A stretch of 20,900 bases of DNA from Deltaproteobacteria bacterium (GTDB lineage Bacteria > Myxococcota > UBA796 > SXON01): NCBI GenBank assembly GCA_947483545.1, contig CANKNP010000044.1, positions 1 through 20,900 on the forward strand, read 5' to 3'. The notes under the pieces were generated by a model. The model did no database searches and was not told where the DNA came from. It saw only the letters and a list, made by a program, of their open reading frames with translations. The position numbers and the translations under genes are program-made. Below, in pieces: positions 1 to 8,300 of the stretch; positions within the stretch are counted from its first letter, which is position 1, and each line of letters opens with the position of its first letter.

Positions 1-229
1 CCGCGCGGGGCACCTTCCCAAGGCGCGCTCTGTCCCGCTGTCGGAGCTGCGGTCTCGGCTGGGTGAGCTCCCGAAGGATCGAGAGGTCGTCGCCTACTGC
101 CGAGGCCCCTACTGTGTGCTCGCCATCGAGGCGGTGCAGGTGCTGCGCGCTGCGGGCTTCGTCGCCGTGCGCCTGGAGTCCGGCCCACCCGACTGGCGCG
201 CGGTCGGTGTGCCGGTGGAGGCGTCCTGA
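1..229 (+). CDS. Rhodanese-domain protein, 3' end only (probably ArsR-rhodanese regulator)
   Basis: The reading frame is open from the window edge (first full codon at base 2) to TGA at 227-229. The roughly 75 visible residues are the C-terminal half of a rhodanese domain. An AGHLP stretch is followed by the active-site loop VVAYCRGPYCV with the catalytic Cys, and the end reads ...DWRAVGVPVEAS. The CRGPYCV form of the loop is typical, from family knowledge, of proteins that fuse an ArsR-type winged helix to a rhodanese domain and regulate or sense sulfur or metal(loid) chemistry. The winged-helix part would lie outside the window, so the regulator role is inferred. The next reading frame, an MFS transporter, follows immediately, and such regulator-transporter pairs are common. 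Confidence 0.75.
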   Translation, partial: RAGHLPKARSVPLSELRSRLGELPKDREVVAYCRGPYCVLAIEAVQVLRAAGFVAVRLESGPPDWRAVGVPVEAS

Positions 230-306
230 CCCCGCCGTCCCTGGGCGTTCGCGCCAACCTCGCCCAGTTCTCGCTGCTCGTCGTCGTCAACGCTTTCGTC
301 GGCGCG

Positions 307-2610
307 ATGGTGGGGATGGAGCGCACCATTTTGCCCTCCATCGCCGAGAAGGAGTTCGGGCTGCAGGCGAAGGTCGCCATCCTCTCGTTCATCGTTGTGT
401 TCGGCGTGAGCAAGGCGCTCACGAACTACCTGGCGGGGCGGCTCTCGGATGTCGTGGGGCGAAAGCGTGTGCTGATCGGTGGGTGGCTGGTGGCCGTGCC
501 CGTGCCGTTCCTGCTGATGTGGGCGCCGTCGTGGGGGTGGGTGCTCTTCGCCAACCTGCTGCTTGGGATCAGCCAGGGTCTGACGTGGTCCACCACCGTC
601 ATCATGAAGATCGACCTGGCGGGGCCAAAGAACCGCGGGCTCGCGATGGGGCTCAACGAGTTCGCCGGCTACTTCGCAGTGGCGGGCTCCGCGCTGGCCA
701 CCGGGTACATCGCCGCGAGGTGGGGGCTCCGTCCTGAACCGTTCTACCTCGGCATCGCCTACGTCCTGTGCGGGCTCGGCCTCTCGGCGGTGCTTGTCCG
801 GGAGACCCATCCCCACGTGAAGCACGAGGCGAAGCTCGCCGGTGACGACCCCACGGCGGCCGCCCCCACCCAACGCGAGGTGTTCTGGCGCACGACGCTG
901 ACGGACCGCGAGCTGTCGTCCGTGACGCAGGCGGGGCTCGTGAACAACCTCAACGACGGCATGGCGTGGGGCCTGTTCCCGCTGATCTTCACCGCCGCGA
1001 AGCTCGGTCTCGCGGAGATCGGCTGGCTTGCGGCGCTGTACCCCGCGGTCTGGGGCGCGTCACAGCTTGTGACCGGCGCGCTCTCGGATCGCGTCGGCCG
1101 CAAGTGGTTGATCGCGGGTGGCATGATCGTGCAGGCGCTCGGGATCGCGACGGTGGCCTCGGGGAGCGCGATCCCCGCGTTTGTGCTGGGGCAAGTGCTG
1201 CTCGGGCTCGGCACCGCGATGGTCTACCCGACGATCCTGGCCGCGATCGGCGATGTGGCGCATCCCTCCTGGCGCGCGTCGTTTGAGGACCTGGACCGCG
1301 CCGTGCCGGCGATCTTGAGGGCATGGCAGGACCGCGCGCAGGACTGCCTCCCGGCTGAGCTCCACCCGCCCCCCTGGCCTCAGGTTGAGCCATCCGCGGC
1401 GCTGGGAGCGGCCCTCCGGGAGTGGGCGCGGGCCTGCCCTCGTCCGCTCGTGCTGTTTCTCGATGAGGTCGACAGCCTCGCCCCGGATGTGCTCGGCTCG
1501 CTCCTCCGACAGCTCCGCGACCGCTATAACGTCCGACCGCAGAGCTTCCCGGCGTCCCTCGCGCTCGTCGGCATGCGCGACGTGAAGGACTACGTCGTCG
1601 CTGCGGGTGGTAACGGGCGCTCAGGTGCCGGCTCGCCGTTCAACATCCTGGCGTGCTCCCTCACGATGCGAAACTTCACGCGGGACGAGATCGCAGAGCT
1701 TTACGCCCAACACACCGGTGACACCGGGCAGGCGTTTGACACGGATGCGGTGGATCGCGCCTGGGAGCTGACCTTGGGACAACCCTGGCTGGTGAACGCG
1801 CTCGCACGCGAAGCCACCGGCGTGATTGTGCGGGATCGGGACACGACCGTGACGGCGGTTCACATCGACGAGGCCAAGGAGACGCTGGTGCGGACGAGGC
1901 CGACGCACCTGCAGAGCCTGGGGAGCCGACTTGAGGATCCTCGGGTTCGACGGGTCGTCGAGGCGGTCATGGCGGGGGAGGGCCTCGAGGTCATCGGGGC
2001 GGAGGACCGGGACTACGTGCAAGAGCTCGGGCTCGTGCGTCACGACGACACAGGACAGCTTCAGTTGGCCAACCCAATCTACGCAGACGCGATGCCCCGT
2101 GCCCTTGTGGGCACCATCCAGATGTCGATGCCCGCACCAGAGATCGCCTGGCTCGACCCCTCCGGTCGACTCGACCGGATCTACCTCCTCGACGCCTTGC
2201 TGCAGTTCTGGCGCCAGTACGGACACCCGCTGATGGGCGCGGCGCCCTACCACGAGATCGCCGCCCAGCTCGTGATGCTCGCCTGGCTGCACCGTGTGTC
2301 GAACGGCGGGGGGTCGATCGCGCCGGAATTCCGGGTGCTGTCCGGGCGCATCGATCTGTGTCTCCGGCACGGCGAAGTGACGCTCGGGATCGAGCTCAAG
2401 GTCTGGCGCGAGGGGCGCAAGGATCCCCAGCAGGACGGCCTCCAGCAGCTTGATCGCTACCTGACGAGGCTGTCGGGCTCGGGCCCCAGGGTGCCCGGCT
2501 GGCTCGTGATCTTCGACCAGCGGCCAGGGCTCGCCGAGATCGAGGATCGTACGACCGCCAACTCGCTCACAAGCCCGGCCGGGTTTGACGTGGTCGTGAT
2601 TCGGGCGTGA
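307..2610 (+). CDS. In-frame chimera: truncated MFS transporter fused to truncated AAA ATPase/PD-(D/E)XK protein
   Basis: This single 767-residue frame has two unrelated halves. Residues 1-325 are a major facilitator transporter. They include the loop-2/3 motif AGRLSDVVGRKR (43-54) and its second-half copy GALSDRVGRKW (257-267), with helices up to about TM10; TM11-12 are missing. After SWRAS (321-325) the protein becomes the middle and end of a soluble AAA-like ATPase: Walker B LVLFLDEVD (381-389), GMRDVKDY (422-429), and a GQPWLVNALA stretch (491-500) characteristic of this ATPase family. It ends in a PD-(D/E)XK-like core (D683, E696-x-K698, QQLDRYL 713-719). The ATPase front with Walker A is absent. 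From 307 the start also cuts into TM1: upstream codons encode a plausible NLAQFSLLVVVNAF helix, but no ATG, GTG or TTG lies in frame there, so a CTG at 226 or 241 would be needed. The chimera is probably the product of a deletion or an assembly join, and its function is doubtful. Confidence 0.7.
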   Translation: MVGMERTILPSIAEKEFGLQAKVAILSFIVVFGVSKALTNYLAGRLSDVVGRKRVLIGGWLVAVPVPFLLMWAPSWGWVLFANLLLGISQGLTWSTTVIMKIDLAGPKNRGLAMGLNEFAGYFAVAGSALATGYIAARWGLRPEPFYLGIAYVLCGLGLSAVLVRETHPHVKHEAKLAGDDPTAAAPTQREVFWRTTLTDRELSSVTQAGLVNNLNDGMAWGLFPLIFTAAKLGLAEIGWLAALYPAVWGASQLVTGALSDRVGRKWLIAGGMIVQALGIATVASGSAIPAFVLGQVLLGLGTAMVYPTILAAIGDVAHPSWRASFEDLDRAVPAILRAWQDRAQDCLPAELHPPPWPQVEPSAALGAALREWARACPRPLVLFLDEVDSLAPDVLGSLLRQLRDRYNVRPQSFPASLALVGMRDVKDYVVAAGGNGRSGAGSPFNILACSLTMRNFTRDEIAELYAQHTGDTGQAFDTDAVDRAWELTLGQPWLVNALAREATGVIVRDRDTTVTAVHIDEAKETLVRTRPTHLQSLGSRLEDPRVRRVVEAVMAGEGLEVIGAEDRDYVQELGLVRHDDTGQLQLANPIYADAMPRALVGTIQMSMPAPEIAWLDPSGRLDRIYLLDALLQFWRQYGHPLMGAAPYHEIAAQLVMLAWLHRVSNGGGSIAPEFRVLSGRIDLCLRHGEVTLGIELKVWREGRKDPQQDGLQQLDRYLTRLSGSGPRVPGWLVIFDQRPGLAEIEDRTTANSLTSPAGFDVVVIRA

Positions 2611-2622
2611 ACCGACCCCTGT

Positions 2623-3333
2623 TCACCCCAGCCGCCGCAGCGCCTCCGCCACCAGCGATCCCACATCCGGCTTCGGGCTGACCTCCGCCGCCCGACTCGA
2701 CCCCCCCGCCGGCCCCAACCCCGCCTTCGACCTCGCTGCCAGCAAGCGCTCGATCTCGTCCGCTCCCAGCGGCCGAACCCCCCCGAGCGGCTCGGCCAAC
2801 GCCGCGATCTTGGCGACGTGTTCGACCAGCTCCATCCTCAGTCGCGCGGTCTCCGCATCCTTTCCGAACGTGAACACCCCGTGGTTTCGGAGCAGCACAG
2901 CGTCACACCGGGCCGCCGCTTCCGAGAACTGTGCGCCATCCACCACGGGGATCTCCGCCCCGAGGGACACCACCGGCTCGGCCATGAACGGCACGTCCCA
3001 GAAGCTCCGCCCGTTCACCGCCCAGGCCGTAGCGTAGGGCGGGTGCGCGTGACACACCCACTGGATTTCCGGCCGCGCCCGGTACGCGGCCAGGTGAAGC
3101 GCAAACTCGCTGAACACCTTCCGTTCCCCGGCGACCACGCGAAAACCCTCGCCGTCCGCCGCCACTTCGACCAGCATGTCGGACCGCACATCCCCCTTCG
3201 ACACCGCGGTCGGGCTCGCCAGGAACCGGTCGCCCAGCCTTGCCGAGACGTTGCCGTCGTGGTTTGCGACCCAGCCGCGCGCGTGTAGATGCTGGCACAA
3301 CGCCGACAGTTCCCGCCCCAGCGCCTCTTTCAC
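2623..3333 (-). CDS. Class II aldolase/adducin family protein (fuculose-phosphate aldolase-like)
   Basis: This 236-residue protein matches the zinc-dependent class II aldolases that cleave sugar phosphates such as L-fuculose- or L-rhamnulose-1-phosphate into dihydroxyacetone phosphate and lactaldehyde. Visible hallmarks are [17 protein letters not shown] near residue 24, the catalytic acid region [11 protein letters not shown], the zinc ligands in [11 protein letters not shown], and [11 protein letters not shown] with a further His. The start is GTG at 3333, whose GTGA overlaps the stop of the upstream vertex-protein gene. This coupling ties the enzyme to the two microcompartment genes. The last 35 or so residues ([11 protein letters not shown] onward) are a low-complexity linker followed by a short helix ([13 protein letters not shown]). 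That resembles the amphipathic encapsulation peptides used to target enzymes into microcompartments; this reading is inferred. The substrate cannot be told from sequence alone. Confidence 0.85.
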   Translation of the reverse strand: MKEALGRELSALCQHLHARGWVANHDGNVSARLGDRFLASPTAVSKGDVRSDMLVEVAADGEGFRVVAGERKVFSEFALHLAAYRARPEIQWVCHAHPPYATAWAVNGRSFWDVPFMAEPVVSLGAEIPVVDGAQFSEAAARCDAVLLRNHGVFTFGKDAETARLRMELVEHVAKIAALAEPLGGVRPLGADEIERLLAARSKAGLGPAGGSSRAAEVSPKPDVGSLVAEALRRLG

Positions 3334-3608
3334 GAAGGCACCCCGCCCGGCTCGTCCACCACCCCAAGGATCACCGAGTGCAGCGGGTCGGTGTCCGATC
3401 CGAGGATCTGCCGCGCTGTGTTGCCCTCTCGCGCCGCCAGCACCAGATCCCCCGGCCCCGCTTGGACGCTGTCCACCGCGAGGAACGCCGCCCCCTTCGC
3501 CGTGCGACCATCCAAGGCCACCGGCTGGACCACCAGCACGATCCGCCCCTCAAAGCACGGATGTTTGACCGTCGCCACGGAGTTCCCGATCACCCGGCAC
3601 AGGATCAT
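3330..3608 (-). CDS. EutN/CcmL-family bacterial microcompartment vertex protein (second of pair)
   Basis: This 92-residue protein begins [21 protein letters not shown], the standard opening of the EutN/CcmL (BMC-P) family, whose pentamers cap the vertices of protein-shelled microcompartments. The middle carries the conserved pattern ...[18 protein letters not shown], and the end has ...[10 protein letters not shown]. Length and motif order fit a normal family member. The start is ATG at 3608, in an ATGA overlap with the stop of the preceding paralogue, and its own stop overlaps the GTG of the aldolase. This indicates translational coupling across three genes. No hexameric or trimeric BMC-domain shell protein is encoded in the window. 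Confidence 0.9.
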   Translation of the reverse strand: MILCRVIGNSVATVKHPCFEGRIVLVVQPVALDGRTAKGAAFLAVDSVQAGPGDLVLAAREGNTARQILGSDTDPLHSVILGVVDEPGGVPS

Positions 3609-3895
3609 CGCGCACCCCCAACGTGCCGGCGATCGGTGCTCACCGCATCGACGATCCGCACCACGGCACAGTCTACGGGGCTGTAGGTGTCCGGCAGGGC
3701 GAGCGCAGCCTCGCGACCCGTCGTCCACTCGATGAGATCCCCCGGGCCCGACTGCAGCGGATCCGCCGCTACGATCACGTCCCCATCAGGGTTTCCGGCC
3801 TCATCCTCCGGTTGGATCGCCATCAGGCGGACCCCGACGAGGCTCTCATGCTTCACGGTGGCGACGACGGTGCCAAGGACACGGGCGAATTGCAT
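3605..3895 (-). CDS. EutN/CcmL-family bacterial microcompartment vertex protein (first of pair)
   Basis: This 96-residue paralogue of the downstream gene opens [21 protein letters not shown] and carries the same core with altered residues ([25 protein letters not shown], then ...[11 protein letters not shown]). The two copies are clearly divergent, so they are probably distinct vertex proteins and not a recent duplication. Some myxobacterial systems encode several different BMC-P proteins, and in Haliangium ochraceum, from memory, two lie as a pair outside the main shell locus. The start is ATG at 3895. No clear Shine-Dalgarno precedes it; the minus-strand leader there is a run of C. A 46-nt gap separates it from the GH1-like gene upstream. 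Confidence 0.88.
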   Translation of the reverse strand: MQFARVLGTVVATVKHESLVGVRLMAIQPEDEAGNPDGDVIVAADPLQSGPGDLIEWTTGREAALALPDTYSPVDCAVVRIVDAVSTDRRHVGGAR

Positions 3896-3916
3896 GGGGG
3901 GCTGGTATCAAGGAAT

Positions 3917-3925
3917 GGGGGGGGG
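3917..3925. repeat. G9 homopolymer in the GH1-like/BMC vertex intergenic gap
   Basis: The short gap 3896-3941 holds an uninterrupted run of nine G on the plus strand (C on the coding minus strand), plus a second run of six G immediately upstream of the vertex-gene start. On the transcript this places C-rich sequence where a ribosome binding site would be expected. Confidence 0.8.
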
Positions 3926-3941
3926 CGGCTCGCTCCCATCG

Positions 3942-4724
3942 CTACGCCGCCCCCGCCCCCAACACCCGCACCCCCTCCTCCTCCGCGATCTCAGCCACCC
4001 CCGGCGCGTCCAACACAAACACCCCCCGACCGGTCCGCCAGATGCGGTGCAGATCCTCGCGGTTCGGCGCCAGCGCGACGGTAAAATCGCTCGCAGCCGT
4101 GCCGTTCGGCAGCTCGCCGACCGCCGAGAACGGCGCCGCGAGCTGACCCGTCGAGAGGATCTGCACGAGCTGGTGGGCCTCCGACCCCTGGCCGAGCAGC
4201 CCCGCGACGAGCTGATCACGTCGTCGGCGAGGCACGTCAAAGCGCTCCGCGACCCCCACGAGCGTACCCCCCCCGCCGGGACCGGGCGCCTTCCGGAGGT
4301 GCAGCCAGGCGCTGGCTTGTGCATCGAGCAGCACGCGGGCGGCGCGGGCGCGATCCCGCTCGTACAACGACGCCTCGGCGAGCGGACACCACAGGCCGAC
4401 CCAGTGTTTGACCAGCTCGCCCCAGGTGTGCGCGAGCCGATCCACGTAGCAGCCGAAGCCGGCGAGGGCGTCCGAGTCCAGCCAGCCGTCTCGCGCGATC
4501 TGCCAGTCGGGCAGCCCGCCGGCGTGCGTCACGAGCAGCACGTCCACCCCCCGGCGACGCGCCGCGATGAGCGCCTTTCGCCCAGCCTCCAGCACCGGCT
4601 CCGCGTACTGTCCGCGTTCGGGCTCCACAGCCGCCCAGCTCGCGTGCAGGACCAGCCACGCGCTCGGGTCCGCCGAGGCCACCGCCGCGGCCCAATCCGC
4701 GCCCCCCAGATCGACGCGCCGCAT
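3942..4724 (-). CDS. GH1 (beta-glucosidase)-like protein, shortened and active-site-degenerate
   Basis: This 260-residue protein resembles the N-terminal half of glycoside hydrolase family 1. It has LHASWAAVEPERGQY (about 26-40), corresponding to the family's W.R.EP.G.. strand, and LLVTHAGGLPDW (63-74), corresponding to the usual TL.H...P.W. GWLDSDALAGFGCYVDRLAHTWGELVKHW (80-108) follows, then WCPLAEAS (112-119), where the normal W.T.NEP is replaced but the acid/base Glu position (E117) is kept. Full GH1 enzymes are about 450 residues and end with a TENG nucleophile strand. Neither that length nor that motif is present, so ordinary glycosidase activity is doubtful. The ATG at 4724 shares its A with the stop of maf (TGATG), so translation is probably coupled. 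The assignment rests on pattern matching only, and an unrelated TIM-barrel fragment is possible. Confidence 0.5.
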   Translation of the reverse strand: MRRVDLGGADWAAAVASADPSAWLVLHASWAAVEPERGQYAEPVLEAGRKALIAARRRGVDVLLVTHAGGLPDWQIARDGWLDSDALAGFGCYVDRLAHTWGELVKHWVGLWCPLAEASLYERDRARAARVLLDAQASAWLHLRKAPGPGGGGTLVGVAERFDVPRRRRDQLVAGLLGQGSEAHQLVQILSTGQLAAPFSAVGELPNGTAASDFTVALAPNREDLHRIWRTGRGVFVLDAPGVAEIAEEEGVRVLGAGAA

Positions 4725-5353
4725 CAGCGGTTCAAGAGCGTGAGGGTCTCGGCCAGCGGGAGCCCGACGACGTTGGTGTAGCTGCCGCGCACAACGTCTA
4801 CGAGGGCCCCGCCGCGCCCCTGGATGCCGTAGCCGCCCGCCTTGTCGAAGGGTTCGCCTGTCGCGATGTAGGCCTCGATCTCGGAGGCGGTGAGCGCCCG
4901 GAAGCGCACGAGCGTGGTCACCATGCGGTGCGTTTCGCGCGCTCCGTCGAGCAGCACGACGGCGGTGTGTACGTGGTGGTCACGCCCCGCGAGATCGGCC
5001 AGCATCGCGGCGGCATGGGCCGCGTCCACGGGTTTGCCGAGCACGCGGTCTCCGAGCGCCACGGTGGTGTCGGCGGCGAGGATTCGACCCGGGCCGCACC
5101 GTTCCAGGTGGAGAGCGGCGGGCTTGGCGTCTTCGACGGGGCCGCTGCTCTCCGCCGGTAGGAACGGTGCAAAGGACCTGCAGCGGTGCGCGCACTCCCG
5201 TGCTTTCGCGCGCGCGACGCGAAGGACATAGGCGCGGGGCAGCTCGCCGGGGGTCCAGGTCTCGTCGGTCTGCCCGGGGGAGACTGTGAAGCTCATCCCT
5301 GCGCTGGTCAGAAGCTCGCGGCGGCGGGGGGAGGCGCTGGCGAGGAGGAGCAT
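4724..5353 (-). CDS. maf: Maf-family nucleotide pyrophosphatase
   Basis: This 209-residue protein begins LLLASASPRRRELL, the signature of Maf, a cytoplasmic house-cleaning enzyme that hydrolyses dTTP, UTP and modified nucleotides to monophosphates. Further family motifs are QTDET, ILAADTTVALGDRVLGKP with the metal-binding Asp, and GEPFDKAGGYGIQGRGG, ending VVGLPLAETLTLL. The start at 5353 was chosen because the motif begins there; a start at 5383 would add ten unconserved residues and overlap the penicillin-binding protein gene. About 30 residues between ARAKARECAH and the AADTT strand are longer than in usual Maf proteins and look like a lineage insertion. The gene lies 14 nt downstream of the penicillin-binding protein gene and overlaps the next gene by one base. 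Confidence 0.93.
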   Translation of the reverse strand: MLLLASASPRRRELLTSAGMSFTVSPGQTDETWTPGELPRAYVLRVARAKARECAHRCRSFAPFLPAESSGPVEDAKPAALHLERCGPGRILAADTTVALGDRVLGKPVDAAHAAAMLADLAGRDHHVHTAVVLLDGARETHRMVTTLVRFRALTASEIEAYIATGEPFDKAGGYGIQGRGGALVDVVRGSYTNVVGLPLAETLTLLNR

Positions 5354-5367
5354 GCGGCGGGCTGTAG

Positions 5368-8300
5368 CTACATCCCGTCCCAAACGCTCGGCTCCGGCAC
5401 CGCCAGATCCGCCGGGATCTCGACCACCGGCGGCACCTCGCCCTCCACGACCGGGACGGCCACCACCGGCGCGATCTCCACGACCCCAGCGGTCAACGTG
5501 GCCGGCTGGGTCAAGAGCGCGAACCTCCGCTGGCCCCCCTCAGGCACCAGCGCCTCGACCACGCCCTCGGTCCCCGTGGTGGGCGGCACCGCGACGCGCA
5601 TCAGCCCCGGGCTCGGCGTGTACTCCGCGATCGTCTCCAACAGCCCGGCCTCCGCCAACCCCCGTGCTGTCGCGATCCACACGGGCAGCGCCCCGGACGC
5701 CCCTTGCACCTTGAAACTACCCCGCTTCATCGGGCGGTTGTCGTCGTACCCGACATAGGCTGCGATCGTGAAGCCCTGGCCCCATCGGCCCTGGCCCCCG
5801 GCCCGCGGCACCATCCCCACGAACGCTACGTTCTTGTACTCGTTGGTCGTGCCGGTCTTCCCCGCGGCCGCGATCACCGGCGCGTCCTTGGCGTCCGTGT
5901 GCACAGCGCTCGCCGCCCTCCGCCCTGTCCCGATCTTCACGACATTCCGTAGGATGTCCCCGGTCAGCTCGCCCGACACCGGGTCCGCCACCGGCTCGGC
6001 CTTGCCTGTCGCACGGTAGAGCACGTTGCCACCCGAGTCGCGGATCTCGGCGATCAACCCCACCTCCATCGCGGGGACCTCAAAGCTGTTCCGCAGGCCC
6101 GGCACCGCCGAGTCTTCGAAGGCCTGGCCCGGAAAGCTGTAGCGCTCTCCCCGGAGCATGCCCTGGTACATGCTGGCAACGTCCAGCAGCGTGATGTCGG
6201 CCGCGCCCAAGGGCAACGACATGACCGTCGGGATCTCGCTCTTCACCCCGAACGCTTGGGCCAGCTTCGTGACGTACCGAAGCCCCACGAGGATGCGGAA
6301 GTCTGGGTTGAGCGCGAGGACTTCGGGCGCCCAGGGGTCCTTTCCGACCAGCTCGGCCGCGCGGGTGTCCAACGCCCGCCGGAGCTCCTGCAACGTCGAG
6401 AGGTGCAGGCGCCCATCGATCACCACGTCCCCCGTCAGGGTGGGCAGCGTGGCCGCGCCCGTCCCGATCACGAGCTCGAAGCCCACGGGGGGCGCACCAC
6501 ATGCGAGCGTGCCCGTGAGCACATCCTGGTAGAGCTGCACCCCGCTTGCGCACCCCGCTGCGAGCTCCTCCAGTCCGACGAGGTTCGCGCCCAGCGCCGC
6601 GAGTCGCTCCGAACGCTCCTTGGATCCCGCGGTGCCGAGCACCCTTGCCCGCTCGGCAGCGAAGCCCCGTCCGTACTGCAAGGAGCGCAGCGCGAGCGCA
6701 TCCTCGGGGTGTGCGCTGAAAGCGAGGCCCGAGAGCACGTCCTCCCGAGCGAGCGTGAACGCGTATTCGGGGAACCGCTCCGGCGAGGATTTGATCGCCT
6801 CCTTCTCTCGCGCCAGGGCGGCCCCCTCGGCCCCTCCGAAGCCCGTCAGCTCTGCGAGTTGGCGGAGCTGCTCCGGGTTGAGCCGGTCTGTCAGATGGTG
6901 CAGGAGCCAGATGCTGGCGAGGTTCTCGCTGCGCGCGCCGACCAGCGTGAGCGGCATGTAGGCGTCGGAGGCGTGGTCCGCGTGCGGGTAGTACCAGACG
7001 TCGCGAAATGGGAACACGTTCCGGCGGTTGTCGAGCACGTCGGTGGAGAGCCAGCCGAGCTGAAGGCCGGCCATGTAGAGGATGGGCTTCCAGGTGCTGC
7101 CGAATTGCCGCTCGGCCTCCATCGCCCGGTTGAAGTTGCGGTTGTCGTTCCCGCCCACCATCGCCCGGACCATGCCCTCCTCCAGCACGACCACCGCCCC
7201 CTGGAGCAGAGGTCGCATCTCGAGATCGCACTGAGCGCTTCCTTCCTCCAGGATTCGCACGCTGGTCAGCACGAAGCTCCCGACAGGCAGCGCCGGTGGA
7301 ATGTCCGCCGCCTTCGCACTGAGCACCGCTGCGATCCGCCCCAGGCCTTCCTCATCGACGGTGCAGGGCCGGCTGCCGACATCCAGCGTCAGGCTCTTCT
7401 CGCCCGCCTCGCTCACCCGCGACATGTAAAACCCGTGCCGGGCCAAAGGCACGCCGGGCTCCATCACCATCTGTGTGCGGTCCGGGAGCCGGAGATCCGC
7501 CGGCGACCTCTTCTCCAGCTTGGGCCCAAGCTCGGTCAGGTGATGCCACAGCCCGTAGACGGCTTCCCGCTGCGTGATCGGGTCCAACGTCGTGGTGATG
7601 CGGATCCCCGCGGTGCTCGGGTTGTCGATCCCGAGCCGCGCGAACAGGTCCACGAAGGTCTGGGAGTCGAGCTGCCGCTGCACCTCGTCGATGACCACCG
7701 AACGGTCATACTGGAACGTGCCGTGGCGAAAAGCGAGCGGCTCCTTCAACAGTTGCGCGAGTTCCCGGTCATTCAGGTAGCCCTCGGTGTTCATGCGCCG
7801 CAGCACGTAGGAGGTGCGCTCCTCAGCCGCGATACGCGCCTTCTCCCTACGTTCTTCGCTCTCCCCCACAAACGGGTTGTACCGGCTCGGCGCCTTGACC
7901 AGGCCCGCGATGAACGCGCACTCTTTGGTCGTGAGCTCTTTTGGGGTCTTGTCGAAAAAGTACCGCGCCGCGATGCCGATGCCCCGGCCGTTGGCGCTCA
8001 CATGGAACTGGTTCGCGTAGAACTCGAGGATATCTTCCTTGGAAAAATGGGCTTCGAGGCGAAGGGTGTTCAGCCCCTCGGTGACCTTGGCTCGCCACGA
8101 GCGATCTGGCCGATAGAAGAGGTTCTTCGCCGTCTGTTGGGACAGCGTGCTGCCCCCCGCGACCACATGACCCGCCTGGAGGTTCTGCCAGGCCGCCCGC
8201 GCGATGTGCTTCGGGTCGAGCCCTGGGTGCTTGAAGAAGTTCCCGTCTTCCGCGGCGATGATCGCGTTGATCCAGTCTTTCGGCAAGTCGGTATAGGAAA

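Noticed and set aside
2623..3895. Complete bacterial microcompartment operon
   Set aside because: Only vertex proteins and one enzyme are present; no hexameric or trimeric shell protein, aldehyde dehydrogenase or other core enzyme is in the window.
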